Of a stretch of DNA of 64,000 nucleotides, positions 9,201 to 19,928 are shown piece by piece. The position numbers and the translations under genes are program-made. Every line of letters begins with the position of its first letter. Positions within the stretch are counted from its first letter, which is position 1. Below the pieces are notes generated by a model. It worked only from the letters and a program-made list of their open reading frames with translations, had not been told where the DNA came from and ran no database searches. The DNA is taken from positions 242,598 to 306,597 of the forward strand of contig LMAJ01000007.1 of the NCBI GenBank assembly GCA_001507425.1, given 5' to 3'. This stretch comes from Flavobacteriaceae bacterium CRH (lineage in GTDB: Bacteria; Bacteroidota; Bacteroidia; Flavobacteriales; Flavobacteriaceae).

Positions 9201-10097
9201 GTAGAAGATTTTGCTCACTTAAGCAAAGGTCAATGGGTTGCTGATGATGCTACAAATAAAATGGTTAATGATTTGATTCATAACTATAAAATTAAGCTGA
9301 ACGACTTACAAGGATCTTTAAGAAGAGAAAAATTCACTATTACAGTTGGAGATGAATTACCATCTGGAATCTTGAAATTAGCGAAAATTTATATCGCTAA
9401 AAAACGTAAATTGAAAGTAGGGGATAAAATGGCAGGACGTCACGGTAACAAAGGTATTGTTGCAAGAATCGTTCGTCATGAAGATATGCCTTTCCTTGAA
9501 GACGGAACACCGGTAGATATCGTATTGAATCCACTTGGGGTACCTTCACGTATGAACATTGGTCAGATTTATGAAACTGTTCTTGGATGGGCTGGACAAA
9601 ATTTAGGTAGAAAATTTGCTACTCCAATTTTTGATGGTGCTTCTTTAGATCAAATTAATGAATTAACTGATGAGGCTGGAGTACCACGTTTCGGACATAC
9701 ACATCTTTATGATGGTGGTACTGGAGAGCGTTTCCATCAAGCAGCGACTGTGGGTGTAATTTACATGCTTAAATTAGGACACATGGTTGATGATAAGATG
9801 CACGCACGTTCTATCGGACCATACTCGTTGATCACTCAACAGCCACTTGGAGGTAAAGCTCAATTTGGAGGTCAGCGTTTTGGAGAGATGGAGGTTTGGG
9901 CACTTGAAGCTTATGGAGCATCAAGTACGCTACGTGAAATCTTAACAGTTAAATCGGATGACGTTATTGGTAGAGCTAAAACTTACGAAGCGATCGTTAA
10001 GGGAGAATCTATGCCAGAACCAGGATTACCTGAATCATTCAATGTATTGATGCATGAATTGAAAGGTCTTGGACTTGACATTCGTTTAGAAGAATAA
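6285..10097 (+). CDS. rpoB: DNA-directed RNA polymerase subunit beta
   Basis: Catalytic core subunit of RNA polymerase. The 1270-aa length is that of Flavobacterium RpoB. The rifampicin-pocket segment [12 protein letters not shown] is at residues 466-477, followed by the [14 protein letters not shown] region with no visible resistance substitution at the His and Ser positions. Other landmarks are [11 protein letters not shown], the [14 protein letters not shown] motif, and the C-terminal [22 protein letters not shown] at 6282 precedes the chosen ATG. It sits between an attenuator and the rpoC leader. Confidence 0.99.
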   Translation: MITNQTERLNFASTKNIPDYPDFLDVQVKSFKDFFQLETKSDERGNEGLYNTFMENFPITDTRNNFVLEFLDYFVDPPRYTIQECIERGLTYSVPLKARLKLYCTDPEHEDFETIVQDVYLGTIPYMTPSGTFVINGAERVVVSQLHRSPGVFFGQSFHANGTKLYSARVIPFKGSWIEFSTDINSVMYAYIDRKKKLPVTTLFRAIGFERDKDILEIFDLAEEIKVSKTGIKKYIGRRLAARVLNTWHEDFVDEDTGEVVSIERNEIILDRDTIIDKDNVEEIIDSNVKSILLHKEDNNQADYAIIHNTLQKDPTNSEKEAVEHIYRQLRNAEPPDEETARGIIDKLFFSDQRYNLGEVGRYRMNKKLGLDIPMEKQVLTKEDIITIVKYLIELINSKAEIDDIDHLSNRRVRTVGEQLSQQFGVGLARMARTIRERMNVRDNEVFTPIDLINAKTLSSVINSFFGTNQLSQFMDQTNPLAEITHKRRLSALGPGGLSRERAGFEVRDVHYTHYGRLCPIETPEGPNIGLISSLGVYAKVNGMGFIETPYRKVTDGVVDLVSTPIYLSAEEEEGKMIAQANIEMDASGKITASNVIAREEGDFPVVEPSAVHYTDVAPNQIASISASLIPFLEHDDANRALMGSNMMRQAVPLIRPEAPIVGTGLERQVASDSRVLINAEGDGTVEYVDANIITIKYDRTEEERMVSFDADEKTYNLIKFRKTNQGTSINLKPIVRKGDRVILGQVLSEGYATQNGELALGRNLKVAFMPWKGYNFEDAIVISEKVVRDDIFTSIHVDDYSLEVRDTKLGNEELTNDIPNVSEEATKDLDENGMIRIGAEVKPGDILIGKITPKGESDPTPEEKLLRAIFGDKAGDVKDASLKASPSLHGVVLDKKLFARAVKDKRKRTQDKDALGALEMEFETKFVELKDRLVEKLFLIVNGKTSQGVMNDLGEEVLPKGKKYTQKMLYAVEDFAHLSKGQWVADDATNKMVNDLIHNYKIKLNDLQGSLRREKFTITVGDELPSGILKLAKIYIAKKRKLKVGDKMAGRHGNKGIVARIVRHEDMPFLEDGTPVDIVLNPLGVPSRMNIGQIYETVLGWAGQNLGRKFATPIFDGASLDQINELTDEAGVPRFGHTHLYDGGTGERFHQAATVGVIYMLKLGHMVDDKMHARSIGPYSLITQQPLGGKAQFGGQRFGEMEVWALEAYGASSTLREILTVKSDDVIGRAKTYEAIVKGESMPEPGLPESFNVLMHELKGLGLDIRLEE

Positions 10098-10115
10098 TAA
10101 GTATTAAGAAGTTTT

Positions 10116-10139
10116 CAGTCCCGATTTTTATCGGGGCTG
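10116..10139 (+). promoter_or_regulatory. Hairpin after rpoB
   Basis: CAGTCCCGA (10116-10124) pairs with TCGGGGCTG (10131-10139) over 9 bp around a U-rich loop. No T-run follows directly, so read-through into rpoC is expected. The 290-nt rpoB-rpoC gap is unusually long for this gene pair. Confidence 0.5.
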
Positions 10140-10290
10140 ATTACTCATTTATAAAAGTTTTTAGGATTTATACCCGTAACCCGTTCCGATTTTTTATTTA
10201 GACCTGAAAAGTTTTATAATTAGCGCTTCAAAATTTAGTTTGAAGTTTAGAGAAGTAATCCGAGGTAGTATTTTGAATGCCGTAGGCCTT

Positions 10291-10343
10291 AAGCTATAAG
10301 CCGTAAGCACTGCGTAAAGCTTACAGCCTAATGCATATAGCTT
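10291..10343. repeat. Inverted repeat in the rpoB-rpoC gap
   Basis: AAGCTATA (10291-10298) and AGCCGTAAGC pair with GCTTACAGCCT and TATAGCTT (10336-10343), forming an interrupted stem about 45 nt before rpoC. It could be a leader structure of rpoC or a repeat insertion. Confidence 0.5.
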
Positions 10344-10389
10344 CAAAAAAAATCAATTTTTAATTGCAAATAAATCAATAGTAAAAACT

Positions 10390-13300
10390 ATGATGAATAA
10401 TAGAAATAATAATAAAGATAAAAATCCGGTTAAAAGATTTAATAAAATCTCTATTGGATTGGCTTCACCTGAATCTATCTTGAAAGAATCAAGAGGAGAG
10501 GTTTTGAAACCAGAAACTATCAACTACAGAACGCACAAACCAGAACGTGACGGACTTTTCTGTGAAAGAATCTTCGGGCCTGTTAAGGATTTTGAGTGTG
10601 CTTGTGGTAAATATAAAAGAATTCGTTACAAAGGTATCATCTGTGACCGTTGTGGTGTTGAAGTTACAGAGAAAAAAGTACGTCGTGACAGAGTAGGACA
10701 CATCAACCTTGTTGTGCCAATTGCTCATATCTGGTACTTCCGTTCTCTTCCAAACAAAATTGGTTATATCCTTGGTCTTCCATCTAAGAAATTAGACATG
10801 ATCATTTATTACGAAAGATATGTAGTAATTCAAGCGGGTATCGCTAAAAATGCAGATGGAGAATCATTACAAAGATTAGATTTCTTAACTGAAGAAGAAT
10901 ATTTGAATATTTTAGATACTCTTCCACAGGAAAATCAATATTTAGATGATATGGACCCTAATAAATTTGTTGCCAAAATGGGAGCAGAATGTATTATGGA
11001 TTTATTAGCTCGTATCGACTTAGATGAGTTGTCTTACCAATTGAGACACAGCGCTAATAACGAAACATCTAAACAACGTAAAACTGAAGCTTTAAAAAGA
11101 TTACAAGTTGTTGAGTCTTTCCGTGAGTCTAACTTAAACCGCGAAAACCGTCCAGAATGGATGATTATGAAAGTGGTTCCTGTTATTCCACCAGAATTAC
11201 GTCCGCTTGTGCCACTTGATGGAGGTCGTTTTGCAACTTCAGATTTAAATGATTTATACCGTCGTGTAATCATCCGTAACAACCGTTTGAAAAGATTAAT
11301 GGAGATTAAAGCTCCAGAAGTTATCTTAAGAAACGAAAAACGTATGTTACAGGAATCTGTAGATTCATTATTTGATAACACTCGTAAAGCTTCTGCTGTT
11401 AAGACAGAATCTAACAGACCATTAAAATCATTATCTGACTCATTAAAAGGTAAGCAAGGACGTTTCCGTCAAAACTTACTTGGAAAACGTGTGGATTATT
11501 CTGCTCGTTCGGTAATTGTTGTTGGTCCTGAATTAAAATTATTCGAATGTGGATTGCCAAAAGATATGGCATCTGAATTATACAAACCTTTCGTTATCCG
11601 TAAATTGATTGAAAGAGGTATTGTAAAAACAGTAAAATCTGCTAAGAAAATCATAGACAAAAAAGAGCCTGTAGTTTGGGATATCCTTGAAAATGTAATT
11701 AAAGGTCACCCGGTATTACTTAACCGTGCTCCTACGTTACACAGACTTGGTATTCAGGCTTTTCAACCAAAATTAATTGAAGGAAAAGCGATCCAGTTGC
11801 ACCCATTAGTATGTACGGCTTTCAACGCCGATTTTGATGGGGATCAGATGGCAGTTCACTTGCCATTGGGACCAGAAGCTATTTTAGAGGCACAATTATT
11901 AATGTTAGCTTCTCACAATATTCTGAATCCTGCAAATGGTGCTCCAATTACTGTACCTTCTCAGGATATGGTCTTGGGTCTATATTATATGACCAAAGAA
12001 CGTATCTCTACACCAGAACACATAATTTTAGGTCAAGACTTAACTTTCTATTCTGCTGAAGAAGTAAATATTGCATTAAACGAAGGAAGATTAGAATTAA
12101 ATGCTCGTGTAAGAATCAGAGCAAAAGATTTTAATGAGGCTGGAGAGTTAGTGTATAAAATTATCCAAACAACTGCAGGACGTGTATTATTTAATGAAGT
12201 AGTACCTGAAGCAGCCGGATATATCAATGATGTATTGACTAAGAAAAACCTTAGAGATATTATTGGACACATTTTAAGTGTGACTAATGTACCTACTACA
12301 GCAGCTTTCTTGGACAATATGAAAGATATGGGGTATAAATTCGCATTTAGAGGAGGTTTATCATTCTCTCTTGGTGATATTAGAATTCCAGAACAAAAAA
12401 CTAAATTGATTGCAGATGCCAGAGAGCAAGTTGAAGGTATTTCTGTGAACTATAACATGGGTCTTATTACGAATAACGAACGTTACAACCAAGTTATTGA
12501 CGTATGGACTTCAGCAAATGCTCAGTTGACAGAATTAGCAATGAAAAATATTAGAGAAGACCAACAAGGTTTCAACTCTGTATATATGATGCTTGACTCT
12601 GGGGCGAGGGGTTCTAAGGAACAGATTCGTCAGTTAACTGGTATGCGTGGTTTGATGGCTAAGCCTAAAAAATCTACTGCTGGTGGTGGTGAGATTATTG
12701 AAAACCCGATTCTTTCTAACTTTAAGGAAGGTCTTTCGATCCTTGAGTACTTCATTTCTACTCACGGTGCTCGTAAAGGACTTGCGGATACGGCTCTTAA
12801 AACTGCCGATGCCGGATACTTAACAAGAAGGCTTCATGACGTTTCTCAAGATGTTATTGTAAACATCGAAGATTGTGGAACTTTAAGAGGTGTTGAAGTT
12901 TCTGCTTTGAAGAAAAATGAGGAAATTGTTGAATCATTAGGAGAAAGAATTTTAGGACGTGTTGCATTGCAAGATGTTATAAACCCACTTACTAATGAAG
13001 TAATAGTTGAATCTGGTAAACAAATTACTGAAGCAATTATGAGAGTAATTGAAGCTTCTCCTATTGAAAGAGTAGAAGTTAGATCTCCATTAACTTGTGA
13101 GGCTTTAAAAGGTATTTGTGCTAAATGTTACGGTAGAAACTTAGCTACTGGAAAAATGACACAAAGAGGTGAAGCTGTCGGAGTTATTGCAGCTCAGTCT
13201 ATTGGAGAGCCAGGTACACAGTTAACACTTCGTACGTTCCACGTTGGAGGGGTTGCCGGAGGTATTTCTGAAGAATCTAGTATTGTTACAAGATTCAACG

Positions 13301-14700
13301 GTAGACTTGAGATTGAAGATTTAAAAACTGTAAAAGGTGAAGATAGTGAAGGTAATGCTACTGATATTGTAGTATCTCGTTCAACTGAATTAAAATTAGT
13401 TGATGAGAAAACGGGAATTGTATTAAACACACACAATATTCCTTACGGATCTAGTATTTTCGTTAAGGATGGTGAAGTAGTTACTAAAGGATCTGTGATC
13501 TGTAAATGGGATCCATATAATGGTGTAATTGTTTCTGAATTTACTGGTAAGATTGCTTACGAGGATTTAGAACAAGGACAATCGTTCATAGTTGAAATCG
13601 ATGAGCAAACAGGATTCCAGGAAAAAGTAATTTCTGAAGCCAGAAATAAAAAATTAATTCCAACTTTATTGGTTTACGGTAAAGAAGGTGAATTGATTCG
13701 TTCGTATAACTTACCAGTAGGAGCCCACCTTATGGTTGAGAACGGTGAGAAAATTAAAGCAGGTAAAGTATTAGTAAAAATTCCACGTCGTTCTTCTAAA
13801 GCAGGCGATATCACGGGAGGTTTACCAAGAATTACTGAGTTGCTTGAGGCTCGTAACCCTTCAAACCCAGCAGTTGTTTCTGAAATTGACGGTGTTGTTT
13901 CTTTTGGAAAAATCAAAAGAGGTAACCGTGAGATCGTTATCGAATCTAAATTTGGTGAGATTAAAAAGTATTTAGTTAAACTTTCAAGCCAAATCTTAGT
14001 ACAGGAAAATGACTTCGTAAGAGCAGGAGTACCATTGTCTGACGGTGCAATTACACCAGATGACATCTTAAGAATTCAAGGACCGGCTGCTGTTCAACAG
14101 TATTTGGTAAATGAAATTCAAGAGGTATACCGTTTACAAGGGGTAAAAATTAATGACAAGCACTTTGAGGTAGTTATTCGTCAAATGATGCGTAAAGTAA
14201 GAGTTCAGGATCCAGGAGATACATTATTCCTAGAAGATCAATTAATTCACACTAAAGATTTCATCGTTCAAAACGATAAATTATACGGTATGAAAGTAGT
14301 TGAAGACGCTGGAGATTCTGCTGTATTGAAACCAGGTCAGATTATTTCACCTCGTGATTTACGTGATGAAAACTCATTGTTGAAACGAACTGATAAAAAT
14401 CTAGTTGTAGCTAGAGATGTAATTACTGCAACTGCAACGCCAGTTTTACAAGGTATTACAAGAGCTTCGCTACAAACTAAATCATTCATCTCTGCTGCTT
14501 CTTTCCAGGAAACAACAAAAGTACTTAACGAAGCTGCTGTAGCTGGTAAAGTAGATGATTTAGAAGGATTGAAAGAAAATGTAATTGTTGGACACAGAAT
14601 TCCTGCGGGAACTGGTATGAGAGAATATGATAATACTATCGTAGGATCTAAAGACGATTACAATGAAATGATGGCGAATAAAGAAGAATATATTTATTAA
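10390..14700 (+). CDS. rpoC: DNA-directed RNA polymerase subunit beta'
   Basis: Catalytic core subunit with the Mg2+ site. The 1436-aa protein carries the N-terminal zinc ribbon ([20 protein letters not shown]), the active-site motif [12 protein letters not shown] with three metal-binding aspartates at residues 481, 483 and 485, the bridge-helix/trigger-loop region ([21 protein letters not shown] is its start) and the second zinc site ([19 protein letters not shown]). The start is the first of two adjacent ATG codons. It is followed 11 nt later by the DUF3467 gene. Confidence 0.99.
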   Translation: MMNNRNNNKDKNPVKRFNKISIGLASPESILKESRGEVLKPETINYRTHKPERDGLFCERIFGPVKDFECACGKYKRIRYKGIICDRCGVEVTEKKVRRDRVGHINLVVPIAHIWYFRSLPNKIGYILGLPSKKLDMIIYYERYVVIQAGIAKNADGESLQRLDFLTEEEYLNILDTLPQENQYLDDMDPNKFVAKMGAECIMDLLARIDLDELSYQLRHSANNETSKQRKTEALKRLQVVESFRESNLNRENRPEWMIMKVVPVIPPELRPLVPLDGGRFATSDLNDLYRRVIIRNNRLKRLMEIKAPEVILRNEKRMLQESVDSLFDNTRKASAVKTESNRPLKSLSDSLKGKQGRFRQNLLGKRVDYSARSVIVVGPELKLFECGLPKDMASELYKPFVIRKLIERGIVKTVKSAKKIIDKKEPVVWDILENVIKGHPVLLNRAPTLHRLGIQAFQPKLIEGKAIQLHPLVCTAFNADFDGDQMAVHLPLGPEAILEAQLLMLASHNILNPANGAPITVPSQDMVLGLYYMTKERISTPEHIILGQDLTFYSAEEVNIALNEGRLELNARVRIRAKDFNEAGELVYKIIQTTAGRVLFNEVVPEAAGYINDVLTKKNLRDIIGHILSVTNVPTTAAFLDNMKDMGYKFAFRGGLSFSLGDIRIPEQKTKLIADAREQVEGISVNYNMGLITNNERYNQVIDVWTSANAQLTELAMKNIREDQQGFNSVYMMLDSGARGSKEQIRQLTGMRGLMAKPKKSTAGGGEIIENPILSNFKEGLSILEYFISTHGARKGLADTALKTADAGYLTRRLHDVSQDVIVNIEDCGTLRGVEVSALKKNEEIVESLGERILGRVALQDVINPLTNEVIVESGKQITEAIMRVIEASPIERVEVRSPLTCEALKGICAKCYGRNLATGKMTQRGEAVGVIAAQSIGEPGTQLTLRTFHVGGVAGGISEESSIVTRFNGRLEIEDLKTVKGEDSEGNATDIVVSRSTELKLVDEKTGIVLNTHNIPYGSSIFVKDGEVVTKGSVICKWDPYNGVIVSEFTGKIAYEDLEQGQSFIVEIDEQTGFQEKVISEARNKKLIPTLLVYGKEGELIRSYNLPVGAHLMVENGEKIKAGKVLVKIPRRSSKAGDITGGLPRITELLEARNPSNPAVVSEIDGVVSFGKIKRGNREIVIESKFGEIKKYLVKLSSQILVQENDFVRAGVPLSDGAITPDDILRIQGPAAVQQYLVNEIQEVYRLQGVKINDKHFEVVIRQMMRKVRVQDPGDTLFLEDQLIHTKDFIVQNDKLYGMKVVEDAGDSAVLKPGQIISPRDLRDENSLLKRTDKNLVVARDVITATATPVLQGITRASLQTKSFISAASFQETTKVLNEAAVAGKVDDLEGLKENVIVGHRIPAGTGMREYDNTIVGSKDDYNEMMANKEEYIY

Positions 14701-14711
14701 TTAGGGAAACT

Positions 14712-15023
14712 ATGAGTAATCCGAAACAACAACAAGAGCAAATTAATATTGAGTTAGACGAAACTATCGCAGAAGGAATTTATTCTAATCTAGCGATTAT
14801 AAATCACTCATCATCAGAGTTTGTTTTAGATTTTGTGAGCATTATGCCGGGTATTCCTAAAGCCAAGGTAAAGTCAAGAATTGTCTTGACACCACAACAT
14901 GCTAAAAGATTATTGAAAGCAATTGGTGAAAATATTCATCGTTTTGAAGCCGCTCATGGCGAAATCAAAGACACTGAACAAGCGCCAATACCGCTTAATT
15001 TTGGTCCGGCAGGACAAGCATAA
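14712..15023 (+). CDS. DUF3467 family protein
   Basis: Small acidic 103-aa protein of unknown function. The pattern IYSNLAIINHSSSEFVLDF...PKAKVKSRIVLTPQHAKRLLKAIGENIHRFEAAHG is that of DUF3467 (recognised from memory). It starts 11 nt after rpoC and ends at a strong terminator, so it is the last gene of the RNA polymerase operon. The context suggests a role in transcription or translation, but nothing in the sequence shows it directly. There are no membrane segments or catalytic motifs. Confidence 0.88.
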   Translation: MSNPKQQQEQINIELDETIAEGIYSNLAIINHSSSEFVLDFVSIMPGIPKAKVKSRIVLTPQHAKRLLKAIGENIHRFEAAHGEIKDTEQAPIPLNFGPAGQA

Positions 15024-15028
15024 ACTTA

Positions 15029-15052
15029 AAAGCCCCAGTAATGGGGCTTTTT
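15029..15052 (+). terminator. Terminator of the rpoBC operon
   Basis: AAAAGCCCC (15028-15036) pairs with GGGGCTTTT (15043-15051), a short perfect hairpin with T-run directly after the DUF3467 stop. Confidence 0.9.
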
Positions 15053-15390
15053 TATTGTAACTTTTAACTAAAATGCAGTTTATCCGATTTAATTCACTTT
15101 CATCGACTATATTTTTTTTGTAAGTGTAATTGTCTTAATTTCGACATTCCTAATAAAAGATTAATTTTTAGAATATAATGACTTAGTAAAGGTTGATTAA
15201 TTCAAATTAATAAAAAAAGCGCTAGTGAAAATTAGCGCTTTTTTTTATTTAAGATTTTTGAAACTTAAATATTAGCAATTAAATTGAACAATAAAAATAT
15301 TTTTTATTTCCTTCCCAACCTTTTTATAAAAAATGTTCTCTATATAAGTAATAAGTATCTGTAAAAGATTCTAACTTAAAAGAGTATAGT
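15053..15390. other. Intergenic gap with an orphan terminator
   Basis: There is no gene on either strand. AAAAAAGCGCTA (15213-15224) and TAGCGCTTTTTT (15233-15244) form an intrinsic terminator with no coding sequence ending at it. A weak -7-like TAATTTCG at 15136-15143 upstream would give a roughly 100-nt RNA; this is a possible small RNA, not a demonstrated one. Confidence 0.35.
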
Positions 15391-16131
15391 ATGAAAAAGA
15401 AATTCACCTTAGAAATAGCAAATCCTTGTTCTGAAAATTTTAATAAAATGATACCGAATGCAAATGGTTCGTTTTGCAATTCTTGTGCAAAAAATGTAAT
15501 TGATTTGAGTAGAAAAACGAATTCTGAAGTTGCTAAATTTATAGCAGAAACCAAAGATAAAAACATTTGTACAAGACTAAAAGTGACACAATTGACGGAA
15601 GAATTTGAGCACAATGAAATTTCCAGAATCAATAATTTAAAATATGCAGCTGTAGCGGCATCACTTTTATTAGCTTCAAATGTTGTGGGACAAGAAAAAA
15701 CACCTGTTAAAACTGAAACAAATTCTCCAAAACCGAATGTTTATAAAATGGGGAAAGTCGTTTATAATAAAAATGTTGAACAAGAGGTTTCAGTAACAAT
15801 AAAAGGAAAATTATTAGAAGCCAGAACAAAAAAGCCATTTAACAGCAAAGTATACACCAATTTAGCAATTGCTATAAGTGGGTCGAATAATATAATAAAG
15901 GTAAATTCTAAAACGGGAGATTTTTCTATTCCTTTGCGAGTTTTAAAAAGCAGTAAAAATCTTGAAATTACGATTACAGCTGATGATTATTATCTTGCGA
16001 AAGCGATTCCATTTGATATTAAGTCAGTTAAGAATAATATACTAATACAGAATGTAATTATTGCTGAAGATGAGCTTTCTAAAATTATGATTGCCGGAGG
16101 ATTGGGAATTAATTATATTGATGGAAAATAG
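15391..16131 (+). CDS. Membrane-anchored protein with N-terminal cysteine-motif domain and carboxypeptidase-like region
   Basis: Protein of 246 aa, function unknown. The N-terminus (about 1-60) has the Bacteroidota motif Cys-x-E-N-[FW] ... M ... G-[RS]-F-C-x2-C-x-K-x-V-x-D (here NPCSENFNKM and GSFCNSCAKNVIDLS), which looks like a small metal or redox site. Residues about 85-102 form one hydrophobic segment (YAAVAASLLLASNVVG). The C-terminal half (VSVTIKGKLLEARTKKPF ... ) resembles a carboxypeptidase regulatory-like domain that in this phylum often sits on cell-surface proteins. In related proteins the cysteine domain precedes TonB-like parts. It is a single-gene unit with a shared terminator. 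Confidence 0.6.
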   Translation: MKKKFTLEIANPCSENFNKMIPNANGSFCNSCAKNVIDLSRKTNSEVAKFIAETKDKNICTRLKVTQLTEEFEHNEISRINNLKYAAVAASLLLASNVVGQEKTPVKTETNSPKPNVYKMGKVVYNKNVEQEVSVTIKGKLLEARTKKPFNSKVYTNLAIAISGSNNIIKVNSKTGDFSIPLRVLKSSKNLEITITADDYYLAKAIPFDIKSVKNNILIQNVIIAEDELSKIMIAGGLGINYIDGK

Positions 16132-16153
16132 CTTTAATAATAATTTATAAAAT

Positions 16154-16191
16154 AAAAAATGCTGTCTAAATTATCTTAGACAGCATTTTTT
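16154..16191. terminator. Bidirectional terminator
   Basis: AAAAAATGCTGTCTAA pairs with TTAGACAGCATTTTTT around ATTATC. It lies between two convergent genes and can serve both the gene ending at 16131 and prfC. Confidence 0.9.
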
Positions 16192-16211
16192 ATTTTCCTT
16201 TTAAAAAGGTA

Positions 16212-17804
16212 TTAGTCAAATTCAGATGTAAAAAACAATTTTACACTCGGATATTTATTTTGTGTCATTTGAATCGTAAAATCAGAATCAGCTAAAAACA
16301 CCAATTGACCATATTTATCGTGTGCAAGGAATTTTTGTTTAATACGCTTAAATTCTTTAAACTCATCATTTTTGGCGTCATCAGGTTTTACCCAACAAGC
16401 TTTGTGAACCGGGAAATTCTCATAAGTACATTTTGCACCATATTCGTGTTCTAAACGGTATTGAATTACCTCATACTGAAGTGCTCCAACAGTTCCGATG
16501 ATTTTACGGTTGTTCATTTCTAAAGTAAACAACTGTGCTACACCTTCATCCATTAACTGATCGATTCCTTTATCTAGCTGTTTCGCTTTCATAGGATCGG
16601 CGTTATTGATGTATCTAAAGTGCTCCGGAGAGAAACTTGGGATTCCTTTAAAACTCATGATTTCACCTTCTGTTAAAGTATCTCCAATTTTAAAATTTCC
16701 TGTATCGTGTAACCCAACGATATCTCCGGGATATGAAATGTCAACGATTTCTTTTTTCTCAGCGAAAAAAGCATTTGGACTAGAGAATTTTAAATTTTTC
16801 TTCTGACGAACGTGGTAATAAGGTTTGTTTCTTTCAAAAGTTCCGGAAACAATTTTAATAAATGCTAAACGATCACGGTGTTTCGGATCCATATTAGCGT
16901 GAATTTTAAATACAAAGCCACTCATTTTTTCTTCAGCAGGATCTACTAAACGAGTTTCAGAATCTTTTGGTCTTGGCGAAGGAGCAATTGCAACGAAGCA
17001 ATCTAATAATTCACGAACTCCAAAATTATTTAAAGCAGAACCAAAAAATACAGGCTGCAATTTTCCATCTAAATAATCCTGACGTTCAAATTTCGGATAA
17101 ACTTCATCAATTAATTCTAATTCTTCACGCAGTTTTTCGGCTGCTTTTTGACCAACAATTTTATCTAATTCCGGGTTATTTTGTACATCTGAGAAAGCAA
17201 TTGTCTCTTCGATATTTTTACGGCTATCTCCACTAAAAAGGTTGATGTTTTCTTCCCATAAATTATAAATTCCCTGAAAATCATAACCCATTCCGATAGG
17301 GAAACTCAAAGGCGTAACTGTTAAACCCAATTTTTGCTCTACTTCATCCATTAAATCAAAAGCATCTTTTCCTTCACGGTCTAATTTATTAATAAAAACA
17401 ATCATCGGAATGTTACGCATTCTACAAACGGCAACTAATTTTTCAGTTTGTTCCTCAACCCCTTTTGCTACGTCAACAACAACGATCACACTGTCAACGG
17501 CAGTTAAAGTTCTAAAAGTATCTTCAGCAAAATCCTTGTGACCTGGCGTATCTAGAATATTGATTTTTTTGTCTTTATAATTAAAAGCAAGTACCGATGT
17601 TGAAACCGAAATACCTCTTTGGCGTTCGATTTCCATGAAATCACTCGTTGCTCCTTTTTTTATCTTATTGTTTTTTACGGCTCCGGCTTCCTGAATTGCA
17701 CCTCCAAACAACAATAATTTCTCCGTTAAAGTTGTTTTACCGGCATCAGGATGCGATATAATTCCAAATGTTCTTCTGCGTTGTATTTCTTTTAAAAAGC
17801 TCAT
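16212..17804 (-). CDS. prfC: Peptide chain release factor 3
   Basis: Translational GTPase that recycles RF1/RF2 after peptide release. The 530-aa length is standard. Motifs are SHPDAGKTT (G1, residues 17-25), RGISV (G2), DTPGHKDF (G3), NKLDRE (G4), then RF3-specific parts such as FFGSALNNFGV and VGALQYEVIQYRLEHEYGA. It is transcribed alone: a -7 box lies just upstream and a terminator just downstream. EF-G lacks the RF3-type C-terminal module, so the assignment is firm. Confidence 0.98.
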   Translation of the reverse strand: MSFLKEIQRRRTFGIISHPDAGKTTLTEKLLLFGGAIQEAGAVKNNKIKKGATSDFMEIERQRGISVSTSVLAFNYKDKKINILDTPGHKDFAEDTFRTLTAVDSVIVVVDVAKGVEEQTEKLVAVCRMRNIPMIVFINKLDREGKDAFDLMDEVEQKLGLTVTPLSFPIGMGYDFQGIYNLWEENINLFSGDSRKNIEETIAFSDVQNNPELDKIVGQKAAEKLREELELIDEVYPKFERQDYLDGKLQPVFFGSALNNFGVRELLDCFVAIAPSPRPKDSETRLVDPAEEKMSGFVFKIHANMDPKHRDRLAFIKIVSGTFERNKPYYHVRQKKNLKFSSPNAFFAEKKEIVDISYPGDIVGLHDTGNFKIGDTLTEGEIMSFKGIPSFSPEHFRYINNADPMKAKQLDKGIDQLMDEGVAQLFTLEMNNRKIIGTVGALQYEVIQYRLEHEYGAKCTYENFPVHKACWVKPDDAKNDEFKEFKRIKQKFLAHDKYGQLVFLADSDFTIQMTQNKYPSVKLFFTSEFD

Positions 17805-17823
17805 ATTTTGTATAAATAGGTTG

Positions 17824-17831
17824 CAAAAGTA
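17824..17831 (-). promoter_or_regulatory. prfC promoter (-7 element)
   Basis: On the minus strand TACTTTTG, followed by CAACC, matches TAnnTTTG and lies 20 nt before the prfC start codon. The -33 TTG is not clear. Confidence 0.5.
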
Positions 17832-17909
17832 CTATTAATTACGGCTTAATAAAAATATTCACTTCTTAATTTAGAAGTCTTTACTGTATAAAAGAGAAGT
17901 TTTTAAACA

Positions 17910-17941
17910 AAAAAATAAGGCTGCTTTTTTAGAACAGCCTT
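17910..17941 (-). terminator. Terminator of the amylase gene
   Basis: On the minus strand AAGGCTG pairs with CAGCCTT and is followed by a run of T. It lies just after the amylase stop codon. Confidence 0.75.
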
Positions 17942-17960
17942 AAATTTTCATTTTTGTATA

Positions 17961-19403
17961 TTATTGATTAATTGACCAAACCGTATATTCTTTAGGCGGA
18001 CATTGTATTTTAACCCATTTATCTGCCTGCGTTGTTGGATACCAAGTAGAATTTCCGGTAAAATCTTTAATTTGAGTATTTGCCCAATTGGTTTCAATCC
18101 ATCTTTCCTGCCAGGAAGTCGAATTATTAATATAAACCACTAATCCGGGATTTCCATTGTATCCGTTTCTTCTTGCTACATATTCATCATTATCAGAATA
18201 TAAAATTGAAGTTGTACCTGTTGCTTTATTATTATGAATCCAGATTAGGTTGTTCAATTTATTTTTATCCAGCCATTCTTCATAATCTCTGTAGAAAATT
18301 GTTGGATATCCTTCGTGAGTCAATATATAAGAGTACGCTAATAATTTACTTGAAATTTCATCTGTATCGTGGTTAGTAACAAAAGTTACCGCTTTGTACG
18401 GATTTCTTTTCCACATCATATCATCGTTCAATAATGCAAGATTATTTCCGTCAAAAGCATCATTCATTTTGTAGTAACAAGCAAAATCAAATACAGAACT
18501 ATTGGCATTATTCGCCCAGTCATTTAGTATGTTTACATTTGAATCCCATAATTCTCCAACAGAAAATCCGCCTACATTTGCATTCCATGCATTGACAACC
18601 CAAGCACCAAAGCCTTTCACATAATCAAATCTCCAGCCATCAAATTTCATGGTGTTTTTGTAATATTTACCAACTCCATCAGCTCGTAGCCACAGCCAGT
18701 CTTTTACATAAGGATCTGCGTGACATAAATCAGGAAATCCCCCAAAAGAACCTTCATCGTTATTACCAAAGCTATTTTTATAAAAATTCGTGTAAGTACG
18801 CTTGAATTTTCCTGAAGAAACGCCATTAAAATTCGTCCAGGTATTAGTTCCTGTAAACGGATTTGCTTCTGATTGCCCTCCACTATTGTGATTAATTACA
18901 ATATCAGCATACACTTTCATGTTTTCGGTATGCGCTTTTGTAATTAAAGTCACCAATTCAGTTTTTGATCCAAATCTGGTTTCAACAGTTCCGTTTTGGT
19001 TAAAATCTCCAAAGTCAAAATAATCAGTAGGGTCATAACCCATAGAAAAGGCCCCGTTTTGCGCTTTTGAAACCGGTGGAAGCCATATAGATCCAATTCC
19101 GGCATTCGACCAGTCGGTTAGTTTGGTAGTAACAGTATTCCACCAATTTCCTCCGGCAGGAACATCCCAATAAAAAGCCTGCATCATAACGCCTCCTCCC
19201 GGATTGTCAACATATTTTCCGTTAAGAGATGATTTTGCATCTCCTGTACTAAAAGGCTTTCCGTCATGATGTGTTACATTAATGATTTTAAATTGCTCAC
19301 TTTGAGACTTTACGTCAGTTTCGCTTAAGTCATTTTGCGAACAAGAAAAAAGAAGCGTAGTGGCTGCCAGAATGCAATACATTTTTGCATAAGATTTTTT
19401 CAT
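17961..19403 (-). CDS. Alpha-amylase family lipoprotein (GH13)
   Basis: Secreted starch- or glucan-degrading enzyme. The 480-aa protein begins with a lipoprotein signal (CILAATTLLFSCSQN, lipobox Cys at residue 21), so it is probably attached to an outer membrane. The GH13 regions are seen in order: VYADIVINHN (region I), GWRFDYVKG with the nucleophile Asp (II), GELWD with the acid/base Glu (III), FVTNHDTDE (IV). The C-terminal part (from about 395) matches the small beta-sandwich of bacterial alpha-amylases. There is no susC/susD pair or regulator next to it, so it is not part of a classical polysaccharide utilisation locus here. Confidence 0.93.
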   Translation of the reverse strand: MKKSYAKMYCILAATTLLFSCSQNDLSETDVKSQSEQFKIINVTHHDGKPFSTGDAKSSLNGKYVDNPGGGVMMQAFYWDVPAGGNWWNTVTTKLTDWSNAGIGSIWLPPVSKAQNGAFSMGYDPTDYFDFGDFNQNGTVETRFGSKTELVTLITKAHTENMKVYADIVINHNSGGQSEANPFTGTNTWTNFNGVSSGKFKRTYTNFYKNSFGNNDEGSFGGFPDLCHADPYVKDWLWLRADGVGKYYKNTMKFDGWRFDYVKGFGAWVVNAWNANVGGFSVGELWDSNVNILNDWANNANSSVFDFACYYKMNDAFDGNNLALLNDDMMWKRNPYKAVTFVTNHDTDEISSKLLAYSYILTHEGYPTIFYRDYEEWLDKNKLNNLIWIHNNKATGTTSILYSDNDEYVARRNGYNGNPGLVVYINNSTSWQERWIETNWANTQIKDFTGNSTWYPTTQADKWVKIQCPPKEYTVWSINQ

Positions 19404-19928
19404 AATAAAGATTTGGTTTAGGTTAGATAATAAAGTGTAATCAATTATTTATTTCGTTATAAATATGAGATATTCATAATTTTAGCTATCCTAATTTGTT
19501 GATTACACATCGAAAGTATATAAATTTTGCTATGTTTTTATTTATAGGAAAATATTTATATTACGAAAACGTTGTAGTGTTGAAAACTTTTTTGTTTTTC
19601 ATTGAACAATAAATGGTTACGTTTATCAAAAAACAATTCGGGATAAAAAGTTTGAAGTCATGAAAAAGGATCTGTTTTTGAGAACCAACAGTAATTTGTT
19701 TGTCTGAAAAACAGCTTATTATTAATCGAATTAAATCCCTATCCTATAATTTTTTGTTAATAGTATTACTGATAGTTGTATTATGTAATTGAATTGTTAT
19801 TTTTGTTCGTTATAAGTTAAAACAAACTAGATCATCTATATTTAAATTTCAGATTGATTTTGAAAATCAGAATAAAAGGATTAATAGTTTAAACAAAGGT
19901 CTAAGGCATTCAAATTAAATTTAAAATA
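19404..19928. other. Long divergent intergenic region
   Basis: A 525-nt AT-rich gap between the divergent amylase and foldase genes. It has stop codons in all frames and no hairpin with a T-run. It probably contains the control regions of both genes, but I found no exact TAnnTTTG box at a sensible distance from either start. Confidence 0.5.
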
